The position numbers and the translations under genes were made by a program. Positions 16,336-24,689 of a stretch of DNA of 64,000 nt are shown here, piece by piece. The notes below the pieces were generated by a model that was not told the DNA's origin, made no database searches, and was given only the letters and a program-made list of their open reading frames with translations. The stretch's first letter is position 1, and every line of letters starts with the position of its first letter. Source of the DNA: Lutibacter sp. A80 (lineage in GTDB: Bacteria; Bacteroidota; Bacteroidia; Flavobacteriales; Flavobacteriaceae); NCBI RefSeq assembly GCF_022429645.1, contig NZ_CP092480.1, forward strand, positions 1,718,501-1,782,500, in the 5' to 3' direction.

Positions 16336-17487
16336 TTATTTTAATATTACTTTTTCTTCATTTATTTCATACTGGTTTATATAGTTTGTATTTTTTATTA
16401 AAATTAAGATATCCTCTAAATTTTGTGATTTACCAAATTCTCCATTAAATTTTAGGTTCTCTAATGATTTATTTTCAATTTCAATATCCACATTATACCA
16501 CCTACCTAACACTGTAACAATGTCTTTTAATTTACTATGTTTAAATACAAAGTCGCCATGTATCCAAGCAATTTCTATTGCTGCATCAACTGTTCTAACA
16601 GATAATTGGTTGTTTCCTATTTGAACTTTTGATTGTTGATTTGGTTTCAATAATTGTTTAGCGGCAGCAGTATTTACCGCTACTTTACCCTCTATTAATG
16701 TGGTATAAATATTGGTTTCTTTTTTATAAGCTTTTACATTAAATTTTGTACCTAATACTTCTATTTCTTGTGCGTTATTAAGTACCATAAACTTTGATCC
16801 TTTATTTTTAGTACTTGGTGAAACTTCAAAATAAGCTTCTCCATAAAGCAATTCTACTTTACGTGTTTCTCCTTCAATAAAAGCAATTGGATATTTAAGT
16901 TGAGATTCGGAATTTAACCAAACTTTTGTACCGTCTATCAATTCAACAAAAAACTGACCACCTCGTGGAACAGTTAATGTATTGTATTTAATTTCAGCAT
17001 TTGAAACAGCTTGTTTATAAACTAATTCTTCTCCATTACTCTCTGCATTTGTGGTGGTAACGCTTTTACCTTTTTCTAAAGCTATTTTTGCACCATCTTC
17101 TAAAGTTAAAATAGCTTTATCTGTTCCTATTTCAATTTTAGTTTTTACAACTGCTGAATTTTTTTCATTGGATTTATCTATAAAAAAATATGTTACAGCT
17201 AAAAAAACTACTAATATCGCAGCTATTTTCATCCAAAAATTGAAATTTAAACCAATTGGCTTTACATTTCTATTTTGAACTCTATCTAACAATTCTTTTG
17301 AAGAATCTTTATTTTTATTAAATTCATTATAGTTTGTATGAATCAAATAATCTAGCTTTATATAATCTTCAAATATTTTTTGATTTTTTTTATTCTCCAA
17401 CCATTTAATAAGGTATTCTTCTTCTAACAATGAAATATCGTTCTCTATAAATTTTTGAATAATATTTTGAATATTATGTTTTTTCAT
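16336..17487 (-). CDS. FecR-family anti-sigma factor (with DUF4974)
   Basis: A 383-residue inner-membrane protein. The cytoplasmic N-terminus (about residues 1-80) would hold the partner sigma factor, and one membrane helix follows (about 84-104, FWMKIAAILVVFLAVTYFFI). The periplasmic FecR domain (about 110-290) contains the signature VPRGGQFFVELIDGTKVWLNSES. The C-terminal DUF4974 region (about 310-383, FKHSKLKDIVTVLGRWYNVDIEI) is the part that contacts the STN domain. It lies 105 bp upstream of the STN-type susC, so ligand binding to SusC should relieve sigma inhibition. Its gene is head-to-head with the ECF sigma gene rather than following it. Confidence 0.93.
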   Translation of the reverse strand: MKKHNIQNIIQKFIENDISLLEEEYLIKWLENKKNQKIFEDYIKLDYLIHTNYNEFNKNKDSSKELLDRVQNRNVKPIGLNFNFWMKIAAILVVFLAVTYFFIDKSNEKNSAVVKTKIEIGTDKAILTLEDGAKIALEKGKSVTTTNAESNGEELVYKQAVSNAEIKYNTLTVPRGGQFFVELIDGTKVWLNSESQLKYPIAFIEGETRKVELLYGEAYFEVSPSTKNKGSKFMVLNNAQEIEVLGTKFNVKAYKKETNIYTTLIEGKVAVNTAAAKQLLKPNQQSKVQIGNNQLSVRTVDAAIEIAWIHGDFVFKHSKLKDIVTVLGRWYNVDIEIENKSLENLKFNGEFGKSQNLEDILILIKNTNYINQYEINEEKVILK

Positions 17488-17525
17488 TTTGTGACAGATT
17501 AAAACTTAAAAGTTCTATGTTTTTA

Positions 17526-17540
17526 TTATACGTCGTATAA
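17526..17540. promoter_or_regulatory. 15-bp palindrome in the sigma/fecR intergenic region
   Basis: TTATACG-T-CGTATAA is a perfect 7+1+7 inverted repeat, 38 bp upstream of the fecR start in the 183-bp divergent region. It contains a CGTC-like element of the kind seen in ECF -10 boxes. It may be part of an autoregulated ECF promoter or an operator. The sequence is certain, the role is inference. Confidence 0.4.
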
Positions 17541-17670
17541 AAAAACAAATACCACTACTATTTATATTAATTTTCTAATACTATTATGTTAAAATTCTAG
17601 TTTTTTTGTTATCATTGCACTATTATTTTCACATAATTAACATTAATATTTACAAATTTTAACTTTTTTT

Positions 17671-18246
17671 ATGAAAAATGATCAAGAGCTTATTAATAGC
17701 CTCAAGAATGATAATTCTGGAGCTTTTGACATTATATATAAAGTTTACTACACTCAACTTTGTAATTATATTTATAGTTTTTCAAGAAATAGTGATATTG
17801 CTGAAGATATAGTGCAAGAAATTTTGCTTAATTTTTGGGAAAACCGAAAAACAATAAATATTCACACTTCTATTAAATCTTACCTATACAAATCCACCTA
17901 TTACTCTTATATTGATCACTACAGAAAAAAGAAGAATGAAAACAAGCAACTTGAAATTATAAGATTTAATGCGATACAAAGCCTTGTGGATTATGAAGAT
18001 GTAGCTATTGAAGATAAATTAATTCAATTAAGAATAGCTATAGACAGTCTACCTCCTAAAGGAAAGGAAATATTTAAAATGTCTAAAATACAAGGTTACA
18101 AATACAAAGAAATTGCCGATATTTTAAATATATCTGTAAATACTGTAGAAGCGCATATGTACAAATCGTTGAAATTTTTACGCATAAAATTAAATGATAA
18201 AAAAAATGAAATCTTAGAATTGTTTATTTCGTTTATTGTTAAGTAA
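17671..18246 (+). CDS. ECF-type RNA polymerase sigma factor (Bacteroidota sigma-70 family)
   Basis: A 191-residue sigma factor with region 2 at about residues 10-80 (GAFDIIYKVYYTQLCNYIYSF, DIAEDIVQEILLNFWE) and region 4 at about 120-180 (LPPKGKEIFKMSKIQGYKYKEIADILNISVNTVEAHM). It has no regions 1 or 3, as expected for the ECF class. It should direct RNA polymerase to the susC operon when FecR is switched by the STN-type SusC. It is divergent from fecR across 183 bp, while in most Bacteroidota loci the two genes run in tandem. Downstream it converges with the histidine kinase gene. Confidence 0.93.
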   Translation: MKNDQELINSLKNDNSGAFDIIYKVYYTQLCNYIYSFSRNSDIAEDIVQEILLNFWENRKTINIHTSIKSYLYKSTYYSYIDHYRKKKNENKQLEIIRFNAIQSLVDYEDVAIEDKLIQLRIAIDSLPPKGKEIFKMSKIQGYKYKEIADILNISVNTVEAHMYKSLKFLRIKLNDKKNEILELFISFIVK

Positions 18247-18316
18247 ATTATAACTCCTTTTTTTAATATTAAACTACAAAAGTGAATAAACAGTATTCTG
18301 CTATTAACAAAGAATT

Positions 18317-19591
18317 TTATTCTTTTTCTTCGTCTGAAATCTCATTATAAAAAAACAAGGTAAGTTTATGCTCACTTTTATAACGGTTATAAACTAAATG
18401 AAACCCATACATTTCACATATTTTTTGATTGATAGCCAACCCTAAACCTAATGATTCTGTCCCTTCATTTCCTCTTTGAAAGCGATTAAATAATTTTTCA
18501 GTTGCTATTTTAGAAGCTGCTCCTGAATTTACAATTTCAAATTTTTCCTCATCTAATAACATTTTTATATAACCTCCCTCGTGATTATGTTGTATGGCAT
18601 TTTTAATCAAATTTGTAAAAAGAATATTTGCTAACACTAAATCACATTTTACTTTTACAGGGGTAAAATCAACCGTTAATTTAAGATTTTTAAATTTAAT
18701 AATTTCCTCCATATTGCCTATAATATTATTGACAACAACACCAATATCTACACTATCAAGTCTTGTAAATTCTTGGTTTTCTATTCTTGAAATTAATGTT
18801 AACGACTTCCCTATTTTAGATAGTTTATTGGCTTCTTGATAAACAGCCTGAACCCATTTAAATTCTTTTTCGTTTAGTTTTTGGCTTTCTAAAAGAAGTA
18901 CCATTTTATTTCTAATTATGGCTAGTGGAGTTTGTATTTCGTGAGAAATATTCTCATTAAATTCTTTTAGTTTCTGAAAATCTTTTTTCACCTGATTCAT
19001 TAAAGTTACTACAAGCTTATTAACTTCTTCAAGTTCATTAATATTAGAGACTTTAAGATTTACAGGGTTTTGTTTATTTACATCGTAATTTGTAAGTTTT
19101 GGAAGATTTTCAAAAAAAGGTTTCCAAGTCCATTTATATATTTCTTGATTGATAAAGAACACACCTGCTACTAATAATAGTGTTATTAATGTAGTTGTAA
19201 CAAAAAGCCATATAATAAGCTCATTCATCTCTAAAATAATGTGTTTTAAAGAAATTCTCATCTTTTGGTCATCAACTACCGTTGTAAACTTGTATGTACG
19301 ATATGGAATTAATTTATTTTTATAAGCTTCATAAATTAATGTATCCTTATAAATATTTGGTGCAGAAAAATCTTTATTTACAATTGTTGTGTTAAATAAA
19401 TAGTTAGAGCTAGGAAGTTTCCCTTCTTCTTTAATAAAAAAATCAATACGCCCACCTTCATCTTTTAATATCTCATCTACCTCTTCATTTACAGTATGTT
19501 GGATAAGATAATAATCAGCACCAAGCATAAGCGGAAAAAGAAATACAAAAAAAATGAGGTAATATTTATTAGTTTTTGTAACTAAAATCAT
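18317..19591 (-). CDS. Sensor histidine kinase
   Basis: A 424-residue inner-membrane kinase with two membrane helices (about residues 10-28 and 126-148) around a periplasmic sensor loop of about 95 residues. The HisKA segment contains His217 in NENISHEIQTPLAIIRNKM. The ATPase domain shows the N box NILFTNLIKNAIQHNHEG and the G2 box SLGLGLAINQKICEMYG. Its start overlaps the end of the response-regulator gene by 4 bp (ATGA), so the two are translationally coupled partners. The signal is unknown. It converges with the ECF sigma gene, but nothing in the sequence shows that the two systems interact. Confidence 0.93.
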   Translation of the reverse strand: MILVTKTNKYYLIFFVFLFPLMLGADYYLIQHTVNEEVDEILKDEGGRIDFFIKEEGKLPSSNYLFNTTIVNKDFSAPNIYKDTLIYEAYKNKLIPYRTYKFTTVVDDQKMRISLKHIILEMNELIIWLFVTTTLITLLLVAGVFFINQEIYKWTWKPFFENLPKLTNYDVNKQNPVNLKVSNINELEEVNKLVVTLMNQVKKDFQKLKEFNENISHEIQTPLAIIRNKMVLLLESQKLNEKEFKWVQAVYQEANKLSKIGKSLTLISRIENQEFTRLDSVDIGVVVNNIIGNMEEIIKFKNLKLTVDFTPVKVKCDLVLANILFTNLIKNAIQHNHEGGYIKMLLDEEKFEIVNSGAASKIATEKLFNRFQRGNEGTESLGLGLAINQKICEMYGFHLVYNRYKSEHKLTLFFYNEISDEEKE

Positions 19592-20268
19592 TGCTGTTCT
19601 CCGAATTTATAACCTACATTATAGATAGATTTAATATAATCCTTCCCTCCAAATTTAGCTATTTTCTTTCTCAAATTTGCCAAATGCGGATAAATGAAAT
19701 TGAATGAATCTGTCATTTCTATATGATCTCCCCAAAGGTGTTCTGCTATTGCTTCTTTTGTCAACAGTCTATTTTTATTGACTACAAAAAAATGAATAAT
19801 ATTAAATTCTTTTTTGGTTAGATTTATAAGTTTATCATTTATAAAAACTTCGTAATTATCTGGTTTAATTTTAATTTCGTTAAAATTTATTTCATTACTA
19901 CCTTTATAGGCTTTTCTTCTATATATTGCTTTAATTCTAGCATTTAGTTCTGCAAGATAAAATGGCTTTGTTAAATAATCGTCTGCACCAATTTCTAAAC
20001 CTTGAATTTTATCTCCTATTGCATTTTTAGCAGAAATAATAATTATACCTACATCAATATTCTTTTTCTTAACCTCTTTAATTATATCTAGTCCTGAACC
20101 ATCTGGCAACGTTATATCAACAATTAAAATATCGTAAGGAAATATAACAACTTTCATAAAAGCTGATTTATAATCGTTGGCAACTTCACAAATATTCCCT
20201 TGAGCTTCCATAAAATACTTTATGTCTTGTAACAACTCAATATTGTCTTCAATAACAAGTACTTTCAT
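19588..20268 (-). CDS. OmpR/PhoB-family response regulator
   Basis: A 226-residue two-domain regulator. The receiver domain (1 to about 120) carries the phosphoacceptor Asp51 (ILIVDITLPDGSG), the acidic pocket VIEDN and Lys101 (DDYLTKPF). The C-terminal winged helix (about 128-224) contains LTKKEFNIIHFFVVNKNRLLTKEAI and ends in the YIKSIYNVGYKF wing. It binds DNA when phosphorylated by the kinase encoded next to it. The genes form a two-gene operon. Targets are unknown. Confidence 0.95.
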   Translation of the reverse strand: MKVLVIEDNIELLQDIKYFMEAQGNICEVANDYKSAFMKVVIFPYDILIVDITLPDGSGLDIIKEVKKKNIDVGIIIISAKNAIGDKIQGLEIGADDYLTKPFYLAELNARIKAIYRRKAYKGSNEINFNEIKIKPDNYEVFINDKLINLTKKEFNIIHFFVVNKNRLLTKEAIAEHLWGDHIEMTDSFNFIYPHLANLRKKIAKFGGKDYIKSIYNVGYKFGEQQ

Positions 20269-20455
20269 AACCTAAATAGTTTATTATTTTATAATTAGGA
20301 AAAATAATATTATTAACAAAGGTATTATTAATAAACCTAATAGTAATTTTTACAACAAATTTAAAGATTAATAATTAAAAATAATTTATACACTAAAAAA
20401 CCTAAAATAATTCTAATGTTCAGGTGTTTTAGTAAACTTATAAAATATAGAGTAT

Positions 20456-20484
20456 AAAAAAAGCAGCCTCAATAGCTGCTTTTT
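20456..20484 (-). terminator. Intrinsic terminator of the V-ATPase operon
   Basis: AAAAAAAGCAGC (20456-20467) pairs with GCTGCTTTTT (20475-20484) around a 7-nt loop, 72 bp after the subunit K stop codon. In the minus-strand direction it ends in a T-run. Confidence 0.85.
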
Positions 20485-20556
20485 AAAGTATTAATACCAA
20501 TTAATATAAATATTAAATAATATTATTTATGTATGCTTATTTAGCATAATTTATTA

Positions 20557-21027
20557 TTATCCAGTTGGTAAACCTGTCATTGTAAATATCATAACAAACA
20601 GAGCTACTGTTTCCACAACACCAATAATCATAATATATTTTGCAGTATCATTTGCTCCTGCTGCAATAGCATCACAAGCTCTTGCCCCTGCTTTACCTTG
20701 AAATATTGCTGAACCAGCCATAGCTGCACCTGCAAAAAGTCCTATTAATATTTGCCAAAAATATGAGTCTGGATTTAAGTTTGCGTCGGCTATTGCGTTT
20801 TTTAAAATCATACCATAAATAACCTGAGATAAAGGAGCTCCAACAAAAATAAGTAATGCAGTTGCTGCTTTTTGTCCATTCGTTATCATTTTTTTCCAAG
20901 CCCCAATAGCAGCCATACCGGCTATTCCTGTTCCTATTGCAGACCCTATTGCAGCAATGCTCAAAGACATTCCCATGTCTCCTAAGCCTTGTACTACTGT
21001 TGTTTCAATTAATGCTATGCTTGTCAT
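20557..21027 (-). CDS. atpK: V-type ATPase rotor (proteolipid) subunit K
   Basis: A 156-residue proteolipid with two helical hairpins (four membrane helices), forming the membrane rotor ring. The second hairpin contains the essential carboxylate Glu139 (GVVETVALF); the first lacks one, as is normal for V-type subunits. Ser67-Gln68 in APLSQVIYG, Gln110 in FQGKAGARA and Tyr71 correspond in position to the sodium ligands of the Enterococcus hirae NtpK ring (Thr64, Gln65, Gln110, Glu139, Tyr68). This suggests coupling to Na+ rather than H+ (inference). It is the last gene of the operon, 37 bp after subunit I. Confidence 0.93.
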   Translation of the reverse strand: MTSIALIETTVVQGLGDMGMSLSIAAIGSAIGTGIAGMAAIGAWKKMITNGQKAATALLIFVGAPLSQVIYGMILKNAIADANLNPDSYFWQILIGLFAGAAMAGSAIFQGKAGARACDAIAAGANDTAKYIMIIGVVETVALFVMIFTMTGLPTG

Positions 21028-21064
21028 AATTTAATTTTTAAAATTTGAAAAATTTCTTTGTTTG

Positions 21065-22909
21065 TTATTCTATAATTTGTGATTTTGTTTTCTCTTTATT
21101 AAATGAGTTTGAAGAAGTTATTAATTTAAATGGTTTATAAGCCTCTCCTGAAAATTGTACTCCAAGATGCCCTGCAAACTCCAACATATTTAAGCGTATA
21201 CCATGTACCATAACTGCCATTAAAGCTAAGGCTATATTTAATCCATGTCCCAAAAAAAGTGCTATGGCTGCCATTATTAAATCTATAATTCCCATATCTA
21301 AAATACCATTAGGAACTATCATATTATTGAAACTTGAAGCTACTGCTGCAGTTGCCATACCAACTGCAAAAAGCCTTACATAAGACACAATATCAGAAAA
21401 ACCACTGATAAGACTTAAAGGTAAATTTGCTATGGAAACTCCCATACTTTTAAAAAAGTTTTTACTTTCTACAGAGAAAAAAGCAACCAATACAGCCCCA
21501 ACTACAAATAACCATATATTCCATTCTGGAGCAACCTCTCCTAACACCAATTGTTCTGTTAGAAAAAACAAGCCCCAAACTAAACTAATCCATCCCAATT
21601 CGCTTAGTGCTTTTATAGAATTTATAAATTGAAAAATCCTTACACCATGTGCAATTGTTAAATGTATAGTACCTATAAGGAACGATAAATGCATCATAAA
21701 CGAAATATTATCTACTCCAAAACTGGCTATGTTTTCAATTATTAAATAATTAAAAAATGGTAAGGATGCAATTGCTTCAGACCCAAAATAAGTTCCACTT
21801 AATACACCCCAAATAATGGTTGAACCACTAAGCACGTACATTAAAAAGCGCATCTGAGCATCTACTTTTTTTCTAAAAATAAGTGTAGTTATAAAAAAAA
21901 TAGCTCCATAACCTGCATCACCAACTAGCATTGCAAAAAATAATGCAAAAGCAATAAGAAAATAAATAGATACATCAACCTCTTTATAACCTGGCACAAT
22001 ATCTATAAACTTCATAACAGGATTTATAATATTAATCCATTTTGGATTTTTAATATAAACCGGAACATCTTCTGGATTCTCAGGATCTGAAATATTATAA
22101 CCCCAATGGTTTTCTTTAGCTACAGCAATAAAATCATCAACAGAATCTTTTGGAAGATATCCTTTTAAGTACTTTAACTTCCCTTCTATATTCCCCATTC
22201 CATTAAGTGTTTGTTGCACACCTAATCGTTCTTCTAACTCTAAATTATAATCTTCTAATAAATTAATATTGCTAACATGATTTTCTAAAAAAGAAACCAC
22301 TTGCTCTAACTGACGTTCTTTTCTCTTTATTTGTTGTTTAATAACATTTAAAGGCAGTTTTGGCAATGTTTCTTCTTTTAAATCTAATCTTTCGGATTTA
22401 TCTGTTGTAAATAAAGCTACAGGAATTTTGTTATCGTATTCCTGAAATGTAGCAATACAATGATCTTTTTTTAATTCTTTTACAATACTTTTATCCGCTT
22501 GATACAAACGGATATAAATTTCTTTTTCTTGTAGGTATTTAAAGTCTTTAACAGTTACATTTTCGCCCCATATTTTGTACCACTCTAACTGTTGATTTAA
22601 TTCATCCAGTTTATTTTTACAATTTTGTTCAATTTCTGGAGTTAACAGAATTCTATCTATAAGTTGCTTTGGCTCAACAAACCTATTTCCTACAGAAGAA
22701 ACATCTTTTGTTTTTTTCTTATAATTTTCAAGAATAGCTATAGCATTATTTGCACGGTTAACGTCTGTTAATCTTCTTTCAACTACTTCATCAATAGAAT
22801 GGTTAATTTCATTGATATCTAATACACCTAACTCTCCAAGTTTTTGGATAGTTTCATCTACCGAACTCGATAGTGTAAAAAGCAGTATTTCTTTCATTCT
22901 AACAATCAT
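21065..22909 (-). CDS. atpI: V-type ATPase membrane subunit I (a-subunit homologue)
   Basis: At 614 residues, this subunit forms the ion half-channels beside the rotor and the stalk contact. The N-terminal half (about 1-300) is cytosolic with coiled-coil segments (KRKERQLEQVVSFLENHVSNINLLEDYNLELEERL region). The C-terminal half has seven or so membrane helices, including LIAFALFFAMLVGDAGYG and the conserved FSDIVSYVRLFAVGMA segment with the channel arginine. It begins within the last codons of subunit D (4-bp overlap). Starting at the fifth codon (MKEILLF) is also possible. Confidence 0.93.
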   Translation of the reverse strand: MIVRMKEILLFTLSSSVDETIQKLGELGVLDINEINHSIDEVVERRLTDVNRANNAIAILENYKKKTKDVSSVGNRFVEPKQLIDRILLTPEIEQNCKNKLDELNQQLEWYKIWGENVTVKDFKYLQEKEIYIRLYQADKSIVKELKKDHCIATFQEYDNKIPVALFTTDKSERLDLKEETLPKLPLNVIKQQIKRKERQLEQVVSFLENHVSNINLLEDYNLELEERLGVQQTLNGMGNIEGKLKYLKGYLPKDSVDDFIAVAKENHWGYNISDPENPEDVPVYIKNPKWINIINPVMKFIDIVPGYKEVDVSIYFLIAFALFFAMLVGDAGYGAIFFITTLIFRKKVDAQMRFLMYVLSGSTIIWGVLSGTYFGSEAIASLPFFNYLIIENIASFGVDNISFMMHLSFLIGTIHLTIAHGVRIFQFINSIKALSELGWISLVWGLFFLTEQLVLGEVAPEWNIWLFVVGAVLVAFFSVESKNFFKSMGVSIANLPLSLISGFSDIVSYVRLFAVGMATAAVASSFNNMIVPNGILDMGIIDLIMAAIALFLGHGLNIALALMAVMVHGIRLNMLEFAGHLGVQFSGEAYKPFKLITSSNSFNKEKTKSQIIE

Positions 22910-23517
22910 ACTGAAGCTCCTTTATCCTGTTTTTTCTTTTTAACTAATTTAGCACAACCAATAGCTAATCGCTCAACATCACCTAAATAAATTTGAATTT
23001 TTCTAATATTATCAATAGTTTCAGGTATAAACACTTCTTTAAGAGCATTTTTCATACGTCTAGCTTCCGCAAGTTCCTCTCTTAATATTTCAATATTTTT
23101 GCGTTTTATTGCTATCATAAGCAAATCGGTTTTTTGATCTTTTATCACCTCAATTGCAGCATCTACCCATAAAGGTGTATCAAATAAATCTATTTCAATA
23201 TTCTCAAACTTTAAATCTATAAACGCTTCAATAGTTGCTCCTGCAATTTCTTGTTTTTCAGTAACTACATTATCAATTTTTACTATTTCAGACAAATCAA
23301 TAGTGTCTTCTGCCATAACAGCAACCCATTCTTTTGTTTTGGTATTTGTTTCTTCAATACTCTTTTGCAAACGTATTATACTATTTTCAATCTCTTGAAC
23401 AACTCCTTTTAGCTGCTGTTCTTTCATTTCAAAAACGGGCAGTGCTGTCTTAAACTCTTTTAATTCTGCTTTTAATGCAGCCAAAAAGTTTTTATTCATT
23501 AAAATCTTATCCGCCAT
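22906..23517 (-). CDS. atpD: V-type ATPase central-stalk subunit D
   Basis: A 203-residue helical protein of normal subunit D length that forms the central rotor shaft, comparable to the F-ATPase gamma subunit. It shows long N- and C-terminal helices: LMNKNFLAALKAELKEFKTALPVFEMKEQQLKGV, and RRKNxEILREELAEARRMKNALKEVFIPETIDNIRKIQIYLGD near the end, typical of subunit D. It overlaps the preceding DUF2764 gene by 11 bp and the next gene by 4 bp, indicating tight co-translation. Confidence 0.9.
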   Translation of the reverse strand: MADKILMNKNFLAALKAELKEFKTALPVFEMKEQQLKGVVQEIENSIIRLQKSIEETNTKTKEWVAVMAEDTIDLSEIVKIDNVVTEKQEIAGATIEAFIDLKFENIEIDLFDTPLWVDAAIEVIKDQKTDLLMIAIKRKNIEILREELAEARRMKNALKEVFIPETIDNIRKIQIYLGDVERLAIGCAKLVKKKKQDKGASV

Positions 23518-24085
23518 ATGTTTCTGTTTTTATGGTACTTTCAAAAATATTAAAGCCTTTGTTTTGATTAAAACTCCACAACCTTATTAATAACATTAAT
23601 TTTAATTTATAGCTTATTAAAGCTTCAAAATCTGCATAGTGTCCTGCTGAAATTAGCTCAAGTCTATCCCATTGAAATTTAATAAGTTGTTTTTCTTCTT
23701 CTAATGGGTTACCTGGTATAATTTGAATATTTTTTTTATTTTGATTTATTTGATGATCTTTAGATTTTCTGTAAAGTCTCAATTGCTCAACTTCTTTTTT
23801 CAGGTTAAAAACATAACTAGAAAAATCACTCAACACCTTGTATTTACTTATTTGAAAACTATTACTATGAATGTTTTTAAGATTAATTTCTTGAAAAAGG
23901 CGACTTTCATTAGACGATAAAAATTTAGCTGCTTCATTATTTAAAATAACTACCAAACTACTTTCACGTACTGATGAATCGGCATATTTTTTGAGCAACG
24001 AAGTAACCTTTACCTGCGTATCTTTTTCATGTTGAAAAGATAAATTAGGCAAACTACTCATTAAATATTCCAGATTTCCTGTCAT
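23507..24085 (-). CDS. DUF2764 protein of the V-type ATPase operon
   Basis: A 192-residue soluble protein that matches DUF2764, encoded in the V-ATPase operons of Bacteroidota, Chlamydia and spirochaetes. The diagnostic parts are the N-terminal NLEYLMSSLPNLSF and the C-terminal GNPLEEEKQLIKFQWDRLE then GHYADFEALISYKLKLMLLIRLW. It occupies the place of subunit C in other operons and is thought to play a comparable role linking rotor and membrane parts. The start at 24085 leaves 8 bp after subunit E. A start at the second Met (SSLPNL) cannot be excluded. Confidence 0.8.
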   Translation of the reverse strand: MTGNLEYLMSSLPNLSFQHEKDTQVKVTSLLKKYADSSVRESSLVVILNNEAAKFLSSNESRLFQEINLKNIHSNSFQISKYKVLSDFSSYVFNLKKEVEQLRLYRKSKDHQINQNKKNIQIIPGNPLEEEKQLIKFQWDRLELISAGHYADFEALISYKLKLMLLIRLWSFNQNKGFNIFESTIKTETYGG

Positions 24086-24093
24086 AATAATCG

Positions 24094-24684
24094 TTATTTA
24101 TTTTTTAAAATATCTACCCATTTACTACTTAAATGATCATTCAATATCTCAGAAACTTCATCAGGTGTAATATTATAACTCCAGCCTTGATCTGTTTTTG
24201 TTACTGTAAAACCTTTTAAAATAGAATTATCTTTTGTTATAGAAACCAAGCTTTTTGAAGCCTGTAACTCTTGTTGAATATATCCTGCTAGTTCTTTTTT
24301 AAGATCTTCAGAAAGCTTAACTTCAACCGAGCTATCAGCATTTTCTATAATTTTTAAAACTGTAGATTTTACTAAGTCTGGTGTAAATGTTTTAGTTACT
24401 TTATTGCTAAGCACTGTTTTTAACAATTTAAGCAAATCATTCTGTACCGTTACGTTTAAATCTCTTGCAGCTTGTCGTAGCAGTCCTTCTCCTTTTTCTA
24501 AAGTTGCTTTCGCTTCTTTTTCAGCATTTTGAAGTATCTCCGTTTTTTGAGCCGCTGCTTTACTAAGAATATTTTGAGCTTCTACATTTGCAGCTTCTAC
24601 AATTTTTTGAGCTTCTTTTTCAGCAGCTTCAACAGCTTCAGTTTTTAGTGATGCAATTAATTTATCTAGCGTTTTTTCAGACAT
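24094..24684 (-). CDS. atpE: V-type ATPase peripheral-stalk subunit E
   Basis: The peripheral stalk holds the catalytic head still while the rotor turns. I chose the ATG at 24684 (MSEKTLDKLIASLKTEAVE), 6 bp after the atpB stop. A longer frame begins at 24729 (MARKWEVQNF) but would overlap atpB by 40 bp and adds an atypical N-terminus. The 196-residue protein starts with a long Ala/Glu/Lys-rich helix (EAAEKEAQKIVEAANVEA) followed by a globular C-terminal domain, the subunit E pattern. The name follows V-type nomenclature and is not the F-type c subunit. Confidence 0.87.
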   Translation of the reverse strand: MSEKTLDKLIASLKTEAVEAAEKEAQKIVEAANVEAQNILSKAAAQKTEILQNAEKEAKATLEKGEGLLRQAARDLNVTVQNDLLKLLKTVLSNKVTKTFTPDLVKSTVLKIIENADSSVEVKLSEDLKKELAGYIQQELQASKSLVSITKDNSILKGFTVTKTDQGWSYNITPDEVSEILNDHLSSKWVDILKNK

Positions 24685-24689
24685 TGGTC

